Source of the DNA: Scytonema hofmannii PCC 7110
GTDB taxonomy: Bacteria; Cyanobacteriota; Cyanobacteriia; Cyanobacteriales; Nostocaceae
Length of the DNA: 64,000 bases
Assembly (NCBI RefSeq): GCF_000346485.2
Contig: NZ_KQ976354.1
Coordinates: forward strand, 8,360,039 to 8,424,038
Reading direction: 5' to 3'
The position numbers and the translations under genes are program-made. The notes beneath the pieces are model-generated. The model saw nothing but the letters and a program-made list of their open reading frames with translations, searched no databases and was not told the origin of the DNA. This document shows, piece after piece, positions 56,105 through 64,000 of the stretch (the stretch's first letter is position 1; each line of letters starts with the position of its first letter).

Positions 56105-57298
56105 CTAATTATTACCCAATGTTACACGAGGCAAGCGATGCTTGAAGCTACAGAGAATTTCCCAAGAAATTGTGTTTAGCTGCTTTGCCCAATCTTCAGC
56201 AGAAATTTCTTCTTCTCCTTCTGTCCCCAGTAAAGTCACAACTTCACCTTCTTGTACATCTGCTGGTAATGCACTGATATCCAACATTAACTGATCCATT
56301 GTAATTGCACCAATTTGTGGCACTCGCTGACCTCGAATTAACACTTGCATTTTGTTGGAAAGATTGCGAGGTATACCGTCGGCATAACCAATTCCCACCA
56401 CTGCCAAGCGGAGTTCTTGCGGTGCTACAAAATGATGGCTGTAGCTGACGCCAGTTCCGGGAGCAATAGTTTTTACTTGGGTAACTCGTGCTTTTACTTG
56501 CATGACGGGCTTCAGATCGATGCTGGAGTCTAAATGAACGGCTGGGTAAAGACCGTAAATCGCTAAACCCGCACGTACAATGTCATAATGTGATGATCGA
56601 TTGCTCAAAGTGGCAGCTGAGTTTGCTAGATGCAAACAAGGAGGTTCTATCCCCAATGCTCTAATTTGAGCGATCGCAGTTTCAAACCTCTGCTGTTGCT
56701 GTTTCATCACTGTAGGGTCTGGGCTATCAGCTGTTGCTAGGTGAGAATAAATGCTTTTAATAGCAAGATGGGGCAAACGCTGCACTAACTGAACAAACTC
56801 AGCCGCTTCTTGCCAATTTGTTCCCAATCTGGACATTCCCGTATCTAACTTAATATGTACGGGTAGGGGAGAATCATATTTAATATCTTCTAGAGTATTA
56901 GAAAAGACTAAAGCTTGTTTGGGGCTTGTCAGTGTTGGTTGAAGTTTCCAACGGGCAATAGCTTGGATTTGTTCTGGCGTATGAGTTGCGCCTAGAATCA
57001 AAATGGGAGCTTCAATACCCGCTTCTCTTAATTGAATTCCCTCTGGAACTGTCGCAACTCCAAGCCAACTCGCGCCTGATTCTAAGGCTGTTTGAGCAAC
57101 AACGATCGCTCCATGTCCGTAGGCGTCAGCTTTCACTACCGCCATCAGTTGGGTACTTGGTGACAGTAACTTTACCAGTTGACGCACGTTATGGGACAGC
57201 GCCGCCAAATCTATTTCGACCCAAGCACGTTGGGACATCCAGGCATAGCTATCACGCTGCTGATTAAAGGTAAGATGGTTTTTCTCGTGGCTTAGCAT
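56105..57298 (-). CDS. alr: Alanine racemase
   Basis: A 397-residue fold-type III PLP enzyme making D-alanine for peptidoglycan. The PLP lysine is in AVVKADAYGHGA, and HIKLDTGMSRLG, VRAGLAIYGLYP, the second-active-site Tyr in GVSYSHHFVA and GAITMDQLMLDIS fit the family. The ATG at 57298 has AGGAGAG about 10 bases upstream, so I keep the ~20-residue N-terminal extension before the conserved AWVEIDLAAL. Confidence 0.95.
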   Translation of the reverse strand: MLSHEKNHLTFNQQRDSYAWMSQRAWVEIDLAALSHNVRQLVKLLSPSTQLMAVVKADAYGHGAIVVAQTALESGASWLGVATVPEGIQLREAGIEAPILILGATHTPEQIQAIARWKLQPTLTSPKQALVFSNTLEDIKYDSPLPVHIKLDTGMSRLGTNWQEAAEFVQLVQRLPHLAIKSIYSHLATADSPDPTVMKQQQQRFETAIAQIRALGIEPPCLHLANSAATLSNRSSHYDIVRAGLAIYGLYPAVHLDSSIDLKPVMQVKARVTQVKTIAPGTGVSYSHHFVAPQELRLAVVGIGYADGIPRNLSNKMQVLIRGQRVPQIGAITMDQLMLDISALPADVQEGEVVTLLGTEGEEEISAEDWAKQLNTISWEILCSFKHRLPRVTLGNN

Positions 57299-57610
57299 TT
57301 TTGCTTACTCTCCTATCACACCACTTTATTGGCTGCAAGTATTATTCCCAATACTCACAACTTTTCGCGCTCATCGGAAAGTTTAACAATAATTAGGGAA
57401 TGGGGAGTAGGGAGTAGGGGGACAAGGGAGAAGTATTAATAATCAATCCCCAATTCAATATGCCCAATCCCCACTCCCTACTCCCTACTCCCTAACTCTT
57501 GACTATTTCCCCAATTCCTGCTTTTGTAGGAAGTATAATTTATCCTCATAACCAAAGTGAGAATAGATTTGTGTTAATATATGTAAAAATAATAGCCTGA
57601 GCGCTTATCA
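57299..57610. other. Gene-free stretch with inverted GGGAGTA repeats
   Basis: The stretch between divergent alr and the HNH gene has (GGGAGTA)-type units at 57396-57420 and the reverse complement type at 57469-57494. Together they could fold into a long hairpin. Confidence 0.6.
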
Positions 57611-58108
57611 ATGGGGAAGGTTTTAGTTCTAAACGCCTCTTACGAACCGCTCAATATCACGAGCTGGCGGCGAGCTGTGGTCTTGTTGATCAAAGGCAAA
57701 GCTGAACGGGTTGAAATCAATAACAAGCAACTCTATTCAGGCTTTCCACTTCCAACCGTTATTCGGTTGCGACACTACGTGCGCGTTCCATACAAGGAAA
57801 TTCCTCTCACTCGAAGGAATCTCCTCCATCGGGATGGTCATACGTGTCAATACTGCGGTTACACGGGGGATGACTTGACTCTAGACCATGTTGTACCGCG
57901 ATCGCGTGGGGGCGGCGATACTTGGGAAAACATAGTGACAGCCTGTGTTCGCTGTAATGTCAAAAAGGGAAACCGTACACCAAGTGAAGCTCACATGATG
58001 TTACGCCATTATCCCCGAAGACCTTACAGCAGTCTCTATTTCGAGGTCAGCAAACATCTCAAAAGCGGATTGCACAAAGAATGGCAAAAATACGTTATTG
58101 GACTCTGA
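57611..58108 (+). CDS. HNH endonuclease family protein
   Basis: A 165-residue protein with an HNH core: CQYCGYTGDDLTLDHVVPRS, RGGGDTWENIVTACVRCNVK. Two CxxC pairs bind a structural zinc and the DH...N...H set is intact. The N-terminal part (MGKVLVLNASYEPLNITSWR) is strongly conserved in cyanobacteria and elsewhere. Despite the fold, its target is not established; it behaves as a core gene rather than a mobile one. Start at an ATG with no strong SD. Confidence 0.9.
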   Translation: MGKVLVLNASYEPLNITSWRRAVVLLIKGKAERVEINNKQLYSGFPLPTVIRLRHYVRVPYKEIPLTRRNLLHRDGHTCQYCGYTGDDLTLDHVVPRSRGGGDTWENIVTACVRCNVKKGNRTPSEAHMMLRHYPRRPYSSLYFEVSKHLKSGLHKEWQKYVIGL

Positions 58109-58521
58109 CAAACCTTGTTCCTATCTGAGAACGGCGGTACATTGTCAGGTAAAAAGCGCTGTTGCCCTAGCTTGGTGAAGCTTTGTTTGTCTGTGAGTTT
58201 CCCTAAAGTTGACAGAAGAGCCTGCGAAATTCTCTGCAAGCTTGCAAGCAACTTTGTTAATATAACATAGACTGGCGAAAATGCAACCAGGGTACGCTAT
58301 AAATTTGCCAAGTTTGGGCGACAAAATTGTTTGGTCTTAGTAGCAACCCAATAATATCAAGTTGATTAAAAAACTTTGACCCAAAATCTAGACTGACAGA
58401 TATAGTGCCAGTCTCCAAGAATTCTGCGAAGATTGTAGATGTGTGGCTAAAGTAGCAAATCACTAACTGTAGTAGTTCTTAACGAAAGTCAGTGAGCCCC
58501 ACACTCTTAAAGACCTTACAT
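58109..58521. other. Gene-free stretch between the HNH and DHH genes
   Basis: About 410 bases; no repeat family member, no gene and no recognisable RNA seen. Confidence 0.45.
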
Positions 58522-59814
58522 ATGCAATTTAATTCTTCCCTAACCCAGTTTGAAAATTTTCCACTGACAACAGATTCAATACCAGAGGATGGAGAGGTAG
58601 AGGATAAAGACTCAATTGAAGCTCCGCTCAATCGACACTCAATTACAACGACGTTGACTAGTGAGTCTGGCAATTCTTCAAATCAGCGTAACAATGTAGC
58701 GAGCGATCGCAAAGCGGAAGAGCTACGTGCCATGCTTCTAGCTCACAGACAAGAACGGCATCTTATCATCTTGCAAGATTTTCCCGATCCGGATGCTTTG
58801 TCTTCAGCTTGGACATACCAGCTCATCGCACAGCAATACGAGATCAAGTGTGACATTGTTTATGCGGGAGCTTTGAGCCACCAAGAAAACATCGCTTTGG
58901 TAAAGCTGACGAATTTACCTGCCCAGCGTTGGACGTTGCAAACACTAAAAGGCAAAGATTTGCCATCATCCTATCAAGGTTTTGTACTGATTGATAACCA
59001 AGGAACAACTTCTCAGCTAATGCCTGTGGTAGAGCAGGTCGGTATTCCATTGGTAGCAATTATCGACCATCACAGTTTGCAAAGCGATATCAAGTCAGAA
59101 TTTCTTGATATTCGTCCTTCTGTAAGAGCAACAGCAACAATTTTTACACAGTACCTGCAGGCAGGATTGCTATCGCTAGATAGTAGTATCAACCAACACG
59201 TAAAATGTGCGACTGCCTTGATGCATGGCTTGCGATCGGATACGAATAGACTGATGCAAGCACAGGAAGATGATTTTATGGCAGCAGCGTATCTGAGTAG
59301 ATTTTATGATGCACAACTGCTAAATGCGGTACTGCAAGCGAATCGTTCTAAACGAGTGATGGATGTTATAGAGCGATCGCTAAAAAACCGCATTGTGCAA
59401 AATAACTTTTCCATTGCAGGTGTTGGTTACTTGCGCTACGATGACCGTGATGCCATCCCGCAAGCGGCAGATTTTCTTGTTACGGAAGAAAATGTTCACA
59501 CTGCCGTAGTTTATGGCATCGTTCACGATGAAGATGATGAATTAGAAGTTGTGATTGGTTCCCTCAGAACAACCAAGCTAACCCTCGATCCCGATGAGTT
59601 TATCAAAGAAGCTTTTGGAAAAGATAGTAGCGGGCGCTTTTTTGGTGGCGGTAGAACAAGCGCAGGTGGATTTGAGATTCCCATGGGTTTCTTATCAGGC
59701 AGCAATGAGAATTCTGCTTATGCGAAAATGAAATGGGAAGTTTATGATGCTCAAATTAAGCAAAAGCTTCTGAGATTGGTAAATCCTAAAGATAATCCAA
59801 TTCAATCAGAATAG
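58522..59814 (+). CDS. DHH-family phosphoesterase (NrnA-like)
   Basis: A 430-residue DHH/DHHA1 protein. The first metal-binding Asp pair is in LQDFPDPDALSSAW, IDNQ is followed by the DHH motif IIDHHSLQ, and the C-terminal DHHA1 glycine-rich block is GRFFGGGRTSAGGFEIPMGF. Related enzymes degrade nanoRNA and convert pAp to AMP. The first ~55 residues are low in conservation and acidic. I chose the ATG at 58522; a GTG at 58492 is in frame but its candidate SD is too close. Confidence 0.88.
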   Translation: MQFNSSLTQFENFPLTTDSIPEDGEVEDKDSIEAPLNRHSITTTLTSESGNSSNQRNNVASDRKAEELRAMLLAHRQERHLIILQDFPDPDALSSAWTYQLIAQQYEIKCDIVYAGALSHQENIALVKLTNLPAQRWTLQTLKGKDLPSSYQGFVLIDNQGTTSQLMPVVEQVGIPLVAIIDHHSLQSDIKSEFLDIRPSVRATATIFTQYLQAGLLSLDSSINQHVKCATALMHGLRSDTNRLMQAQEDDFMAAAYLSRFYDAQLLNAVLQANRSKRVMDVIERSLKNRIVQNNFSIAGVGYLRYDDRDAIPQAADFLVTEENVHTAVVYGIVHDEDDELEVVIGSLRTTKLTLDPDEFIKEAFGKDSSGRFFGGGRTSAGGFEIPMGFLSGSNENSAYAKMKWEVYDAQIKQKLLRLVNPKDNPIQSE

Positions 59815-59955
59815 GGAGTAGGGAGTGGGGAGTAGGGAGTAGAGGAAGACGATTCTACTTTATCCTCCGTATCCCCAATCCCCAATCCAAAATCCAAAAT
59901 CCCCAATCCAAAATCCAAAATCCAAAATCCAAAATCCAAAATCTCCAATTGACAA
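59815..59955. repeat. GGGAGTA and TCCAAAA heptamer arrays
   Basis: GGGAGTA-type units at about 59816-59845, then CCCCAATCC and about eight TCCAAAA units (59880-59944) ending just before the sixA start. Confidence 0.8.
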
Positions 59956-60453
59956 GTGGAAATATATTTAATCCGTCACGGCATAGCTGAAGAGAAACAA
60001 CCAGAGATTAAAAAAGATGAAGAGCGATCGCTTACAAAAGAGGGAAAGCAAAAAACAGAAAAAGTAGCCCAGCGACTCAAGCAGATGGGTTTCCATTTTG
60101 ATTTAATTGCTACAAGCCCCTTAGTGAGAGCGCGTCAAACAGCAGAAATACTCATAGCAGAGGGACTAAGCTCTCACATAGAAGAATGTACCCACCTGAC
60201 ACCAGAAGGGAATATCTATAATTGGGTGACAGAATGGCTAGAACCGAGAAATTACGCGACTGACACCCAACTAGCATTGGTTGGACATGAGCCAAATTTA
60301 AGCGCTTGGGCAGAAATTCTTGTGTGGGGACAAGACAAAGCATCCTTAGTCCTGAAAAAAGCGGGTATGATCGGGATAAAACTACCAGAAAAGGGATCTC
60401 CTCTGGGTTGCAGTCAAATGTTTTGGTTGACGCCACCCAAGTATTTGCTTTAG
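59956..60453 (+). CDS. sixA: Phosphohistidine phosphatase SixA
   Basis: A 165-residue histidine-phosphatase-fold protein with the N-terminal RHG motif (EIYLIRHGIAEEKQP), ATSPLVRARQTAEIL, and the second catalytic His in LALVGHEPNLSAWA. SixA removes phosphate from phospho-His in Hpt domains. The start is a GTG with TCCAAAA repeats directly upstream and no clear SD. No specific kinase partner is adjacent. Confidence 0.9.
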   Translation: MEIYLIRHGIAEEKQPEIKKDEERSLTKEGKQKTEKVAQRLKQMGFHFDLIATSPLVRARQTAEILIAEGLSSHIEECTHLTPEGNIYNWVTEWLEPRNYATDTQLALVGHEPNLSAWAEILVWGQDKASLVLKKAGMIGIKLPEKGSPLGCSQMFWLTPPKYLL

Positions 60454-60566
60454 CAGTAGTGTAACGTTTTTGAAAGAAATTCCAAGGAAACGGATACTGT
60501 TATGGTGATAAGAATTTCTGGGATGTTGCTTTCTTAGAAATATTTTACTATTCAGATGGTGTTGCC

Positions 60567-61703
60567 ATGATGGTGTGCGAATTCAAGCCTGGGCTGGATG
60601 GCATTCCCGCCGCCCAATCCAGTATTAGCAGTGTTGATGGGCATTCGGGAATATTAGAATACCGTGGCATTCGGATTGAGGAGTTAGCAGAAAAGAGTAC
60701 ATTTTTAGAAACGGCTTATCTCTTGATCTGGGGTGAATTGCCCACATCCGAAGAATTGGCAGCATTTGAGTCTGAGGTTCGCAGTCACAGGCGGATCAAA
60801 TATCGCATTAGCGACATGATGAAATGCTTTCCCGAAAGTGGTCACCCAATGGATGCTTTGCAAGCCTCTGCGGCTGCATTGGGCTTGTTTTATTCACGCC
60901 GGGATTTGAACAATCCAATTTACATTCGGGATGCTGTTGTTCGCCTGATAGCCAAGATTCCCACAATGGTGGCGGCTTTCCAATTGATGCGAAACGGTAA
61001 TGATGCGGTACGCCCCCAAGATGATTTGGATTATGCCGCTAATTTTTTGTATATGCTCAATGAGAAAGAACCCGATGCACTGGCGGCGCGAATCTTTGAT
61101 ATCTGCTTGATACTTCACGCCGAACACACGATGAATGCTTCCACATTCAGTGCTAGAGTCACAGCCTCTACCCTAACAGATCCATACGCTGTAGTTGCTA
61201 GTGCGGTAGGAACATTAGGGGGACCACTACACGGAGGGGCGAATGAAGAAGTGATTCAGATGTTAGAAGCGATTGGTTGTGTGGAAAATGTTCGTCCTTA
61301 TATTGAGGATTGTCTCGAACGCAAAGCCAAGATTATGGGGTTTGGTCATCGCGTGTACAAGGTAAAAGATCCACGCGCCACAATTCTACAAAATATGGCA
61401 GAGAAACTGTTTGACAAGTTCAGTCCGGATAAATACTATGACATTGCCCAAGAAATGGAACGAGTTGTAGAGGAAAAACTGGGACACAAAGGCATTTATC
61501 CTAATGTTGACTTTTATTCCGGTTTAGTGTATTTGAAATTGGGAATCCCGACAGACTTGTTTACACCAATCTTTGCGATCGCCCGTGTTGCCGGTTGGCT
61601 AGCCCATTGGAAAGAACAACTCGAAGAAAACCGAATTTATCGTCCCACCCAAGTTTACAACGGCAAACATTCTATTCTTTACACCCCAATTGAGAAGAGG
61701 TAG
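60567..61703 (+). CDS. gltA: Citrate synthase
   Basis: A 378-residue citrate synthase condensing acetyl-CoA and oxaloacetate. Catalytic and binding residues are visible in LHAEHTMNASTFSARVTAST, GGPLHGGANEEVIQMLEAIG (active-site His), GFGHRVYKVKDPRA (His) and PNVDFYSGLVYLKLGIP (Asp). The length is that of the short, Gram-positive-like/dimeric type (also similar to 2-methylcitrate synthases). In a cyanobacterium it feeds 2-oxoglutarate synthesis for nitrogen assimilation. Confidence 0.94.
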   Translation: MMVCEFKPGLDGIPAAQSSISSVDGHSGILEYRGIRIEELAEKSTFLETAYLLIWGELPTSEELAAFESEVRSHRRIKYRISDMMKCFPESGHPMDALQASAAALGLFYSRRDLNNPIYIRDAVVRLIAKIPTMVAAFQLMRNGNDAVRPQDDLDYAANFLYMLNEKEPDALAARIFDICLILHAEHTMNASTFSARVTASTLTDPYAVVASAVGTLGGPLHGGANEEVIQMLEAIGCVENVRPYIEDCLERKAKIMGFGHRVYKVKDPRATILQNMAEKLFDKFSPDKYYDIAQEMERVVEEKLGHKGIYPNVDFYSGLVYLKLGIPTDLFTPIFAIARVAGWLAHWKEQLEENRIYRPTQVYNGKHSILYTPIEKR

Positions 61704-62012
61704 GGGATTTTGGATTTTGGATTTTGGATTGGGGATTGGGGATTTTGGATTGGGGATTGGGAATTAAAAAACTTCTCTAACCCCTACCCCCTACCCCCTA
61801 ACCTCTACCCCCGATCAAAAAATCCCTATTCATACCATAAGTAGAAATTCTCGTTGAGCGCGTAAGGGACTCAAACGATCCAACGATATACTAGGCATGG
61901 GAATCGCAAAAGATCTTAAATTTTGCGTGATTTAGACAGAAATAGTAAGAGGTGAATTTACAGTTATTAACATACAAGGGTCAAGGATAAGGATAAAGGA
62001 TGAAGGATAAAG
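61704..62012. other. Intergenic stretch with TTTTGGA/TTGGGGA heptamer array
   Basis: At 61706-61765, right after gltA, GGATTTT/GGATTGG-type units form an array; then C-rich CCCCTAC units. The rest, up to ndhA, has no gene; AAGGATAAAG before the ndhA ATG may serve as RBS. Confidence 0.6.
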
Positions 62013-63131
62013 ATGAATTCAGGAATTGATCTGCAAGGAACATTTATTGAATCCCTCATGGAGTTAGGGCTGCCCGCCGATGCCGCTAAAGCCATTTGGA
62101 TGCCACTACCGATGATACTAATGATAATTGGTGCCACGGTAGGGGTACTAGTCTGCGTTTGGCTGGAACGAAAGATTTCAGCAGCAGCACAGCAGAGAAT
62201 TGGTCCTGAGTACATAGGTCCTTTTGGTTTGCTGGCACCTGTAGCAGATGGTCTGAAGCTGGTTTTTAAAGAAGATGTGGTGCCAGCCAAGTCCGACAGA
62301 ATACTATTTACCCTCGGTCCAATCATTGTCACAATTCCGGTATTTTTGTCCTATTTGATTGTGCCTTTTGGACAAAACCTAGTCATAACAGATGTTTCGC
62401 TTGGGGTCTTCTTGTGGATTGCCCTGTCTAGCGTTGCGCCGATTGGTTTGTTGATGGCTGGCTACTCATCCAATAACAAATACTCTCTCTTAGGAGGCTT
62501 GCGGGCAGCAGCACAGTCAATTAGCTATGAAATTCCTTTAGCACTCTCGGTGTTAGCTATAGCTATGATGTCCAACAGCCTCAGCACAATTGACATTGTC
62601 AATCAACAATCTGGTTATGGCATTCTTGGCTGGAACATTTGGCGACAACCAGTTGGCTTGATCATCTTTTGGATAGCCGCCCTTGCGGAATGCGAACGAT
62701 TGCCGTTTGACTTACCCGAAGCAGAAGAAGAAATCGTAGCTGGTTATCAGACTGAGTACTCTGGTATGAAATTTGGTTTATTTTATCTGAGTTCTTACGT
62801 TAACCTAGTTCTTTCTGCCCTGCTGTTCGCAGTTTTGTACTTAGGCGGTTGGGATTTTCCGATTCCCCTGAATTTGATAGCCGGTGTGTTTGGAATTAGT
62901 GAAACAAATCCCATTCTGCAGGTTGTTACTGCCTCATTGGGAATCACCATGACCGTACTCAAAGCATACTTCCTCGTCTTTCTAGCGGTATTAGTACGTT
63001 GGACAGTGCCACGAGTTCGCATTGACCAATTGCTAGATTTAGGATGGAAGTTTTTGCTACCAGTAGGCTTGGTTAACTTGCTACTAACCGCAGCCCTGAA
63101 AATAGCTTTCCCCGTCGCTTTTGGCGGATAA
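62013..63131 (+). CDS. ndhA: NAD(P)H-quinone oxidoreductase subunit 1
   Basis: A 372-residue membrane subunit of NDH-1. Conserved blocks are [80 protein letters not shown] (quinone-site acidic loop) and the ending with [20 protein letters not shown]. About eight TM helices. First gene of the ndhA-ndhI-ndhG(-ndhE) operon. Confidence 0.96.
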   Translation: MNSGIDLQGTFIESLMELGLPADAAKAIWMPLPMILMIIGATVGVLVCVWLERKISAAAQQRIGPEYIGPFGLLAPVADGLKLVFKEDVVPAKSDRILFTLGPIIVTIPVFLSYLIVPFGQNLVITDVSLGVFLWIALSSVAPIGLLMAGYSSNNKYSLLGGLRAAAQSISYEIPLALSVLAIAMMSNSLSTIDIVNQQSGYGILGWNIWRQPVGLIIFWIAALAECERLPFDLPEAEEEIVAGYQTEYSGMKFGLFYLSSYVNLVLSALLFAVLYLGGWDFPIPLNLIAGVFGISETNPILQVVTASLGITMTVLKAYFLVFLAVLVRWTVPRVRIDQLLDLGWKFLLPVGLVNLLLTAALKIAFPVAFGG

Positions 63132-63134
63132 ACG

Positions 63135-63206
63135 AATTTTAGATTTTAGATTTTAGATTTTGAATTGGATCTGAAATCTAAAATCCAAAATCCAAAATCC
63201 AAAATT
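63135..63206. repeat. TTTTAGA and TCCAAAA heptamers between ndhA and ndhI
   Basis: About four ATTTTAG units followed by about four TCCAAAA units; the two halves are roughly complementary and could form a hairpin. Confidence 0.7.
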
Positions 63207-63227
63207 CTCAACAGAGAGACACAAAAA

Positions 63228-63806
63228 ATGTTGAAATTCCTGAAACAAGTTGGTGATTACGCCAAGGAAACCGTGCAAGCAGGTCGGTATATTGGTCAGG
63301 GGTTATCTGTTACTTTTGACCATATGCGGCGGCGTCCGGTAACCGTACAGTATCCATACGAAAAACTTATTCCCAGCGAACGGTTTCGCGGTAGGATTCA
63401 CTTTGAGTTTGATAAGTGCATTTCGTGCGAAGTCTGTGTTCGAGTGTGTCCCATCAACCTACCTGTTGTGGATTGGGAGTTCGACAAAGCAAGCAAAAAG
63501 AAAAAGCTTAAACACTATAGCATTGACTTCGGAGTTTGTATCTTCTGCGGTAACTGTGTGGAATATTGCCCAACCAACTGCTTATCAATGACAGAAGATT
63601 ACGAACTTTCCACCTATGACCGTCATGAATTGAACTATGACAACGTGGCATTAGGTCGTTTGCCTTACAAAGTCACCCTAGATCCCATGGTGACACCTTT
63701 GCGCGAACTGGTTTACCTACCCAAGGGCGTCATGGACCCCCACGATTTACCAGCAGATGCACCCCGCCCAGGTGCCCGTCCAGAAGATCTTGTGGAAAAA
63801 GAGTAA
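63228..63806 (+). CDS. ndhI: NAD(P)H-quinone oxidoreductase subunit I
   Basis: A 192-residue subunit with two [4Fe-4S] clusters: [12 protein letters not shown] and [15 protein letters not shown]. It carries electrons toward the quinone site at the junction of the peripheral and membrane arms. I chose the ATG at 63228 ([20 protein letters not shown]), the usual start; the upstream open frame is translated TCCAAAA repeat DNA (NPKSK). Confidence 0.96.
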   Translation: MLKFLKQVGDYAKETVQAGRYIGQGLSVTFDHMRRRPVTVQYPYEKLIPSERFRGRIHFEFDKCISCEVCVRVCPINLPVVDWEFDKASKKKKLKHYSIDFGVCIFCGNCVEYCPTNCLSMTEDYELSTYDRHELNYDNVALGRLPYKVTLDPMVTPLRELVYLPKGVMDPHDLPADAPRPGARPEDLVEKE

Positions 63807-63845
63807 TGGGCAATGGGCAATGGGCAATGGGCAATGGGCAATGGA
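63807..63845. repeat. ATGGGCA heptamer array between ndhI and ndhG
   Basis: Five tandem ATGGGCA units, starting just after the ndhI stop codon; followed by a mixed ATGCCC/CAATTCC block. Confidence 0.85.
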
Positions 63846-63940
63846 TAACTTTGAGTAATTCTCAATGCCTCATGCCCTATGCCTAATTCCCAATTCACCA
63901 TGCCCTATGCCCAATTCCCAATTAGCAAAGGAATAAAAAA

Positions 63941-64000
63941 GTGAATCTAGCAGCAGGAGTACAGTTTGTTTCTTTTGGCATATTAGCAGTGATGTTACTT
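63941..64000 (+). CDS. ndhG: NAD(P)H-quinone oxidoreductase subunit 6, 5' end only
   Basis: The last 60 bases of the window code for MNLAAGVQFVSFGILAVMLL from a GTG start with AAAGGA about 9 bases upstream. This is the start of NdhG, a membrane subunit of NDH-1, in the expected operon position after ndhI. The gene continues beyond the window. Confidence 0.88.
   Translation, partial: MNLAAGVQFVSFGILAVMLL

Overview
The window is chromosomal DNA from a filamentous, probably heterocyst-forming cyanobacterium (Nostocales-like). The evidence is direct: photosystem genes (psaE, psb28), NDH-1 genes (ndhO, ndhA, ndhI, start of ndhG), many copies of the HIP1 octamer GCGATCGC, a DUF3134-type small acidic protein, a PATAN-domain response regulator, and many heptameric short tandem repeats between genes. 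The genus cannot be fixed from the sequence alone.

Layout. 1-7335: 5' part of a malate/lactate-dehydrogenase-type gene, a VanW-like protein, a TnpB/Cas12-like RuvC protein lacking its zinc ribbon, a cysteine desulfurase, and a trpB-trpA pair divergent from a LysR regulator. 8103-18139: mostly housekeeping genes: an amino-acid ABC transporter (ATPase plus fused binding protein/permease), mdh, ndhO, mutM, psaE, a PAP/fibrillin protein, DUF3134, mraY, moaB, psb28 and dtd. 18237-26546: an Rpn-type nuclease, a His-rich COG0523 GTPase, cysS, the tldD/tldE pair and a secreted GH5-CBM2 endoglucanase. 26970-34101: an orphan sensor kinase, hisD, a universal stress protein, a Ser/Thr kinase with an ARC6-type IMS domain, and a VanY-like peptidase.

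34113-42164 is the most accessory-looking part. It holds a two-TM protein of unknown family, a small unknown protein, a remnant of a CHAT protease, a second Rpn-type nuclease, and a 1489-residue STAND protein with an Mrr-like nuclease domain, a NACHT ATPase and 14 WD40 repeats. This looks like a conflict/defence island, partly decayed. 42571-55022 is a chemotaxis/gliding-type signalling cluster on the minus strand (PATAN-REC, CheY, CheW, MCP, CheA hybrid, then a second MCP). Between CheA and the second MCP lie two broken toxin-antitoxin modules: hicA with an internal stop, and vapC with a large internal deletion. 55858-64000 returns to core genes: tRNA-Leu(UAG), alr, an HNH protein, a DHH phosphoesterase, sixA, gltA and the ndhA-ndhI-ndhG operon.

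A second layer runs through the window: families of dispersed repeats. These are heptamer arrays (CCAGTGA, TCCAAAA, GGGCATT and GGGAGTA types), a MITE-like element with AATACCA/TGGTATT ends, TTGTGG palindromes and several shorter palindromes. Several abut start or stop codons, and one repeat type appears to have entered mutM in frame. All assignments are from reading the sequence; no database search was run.
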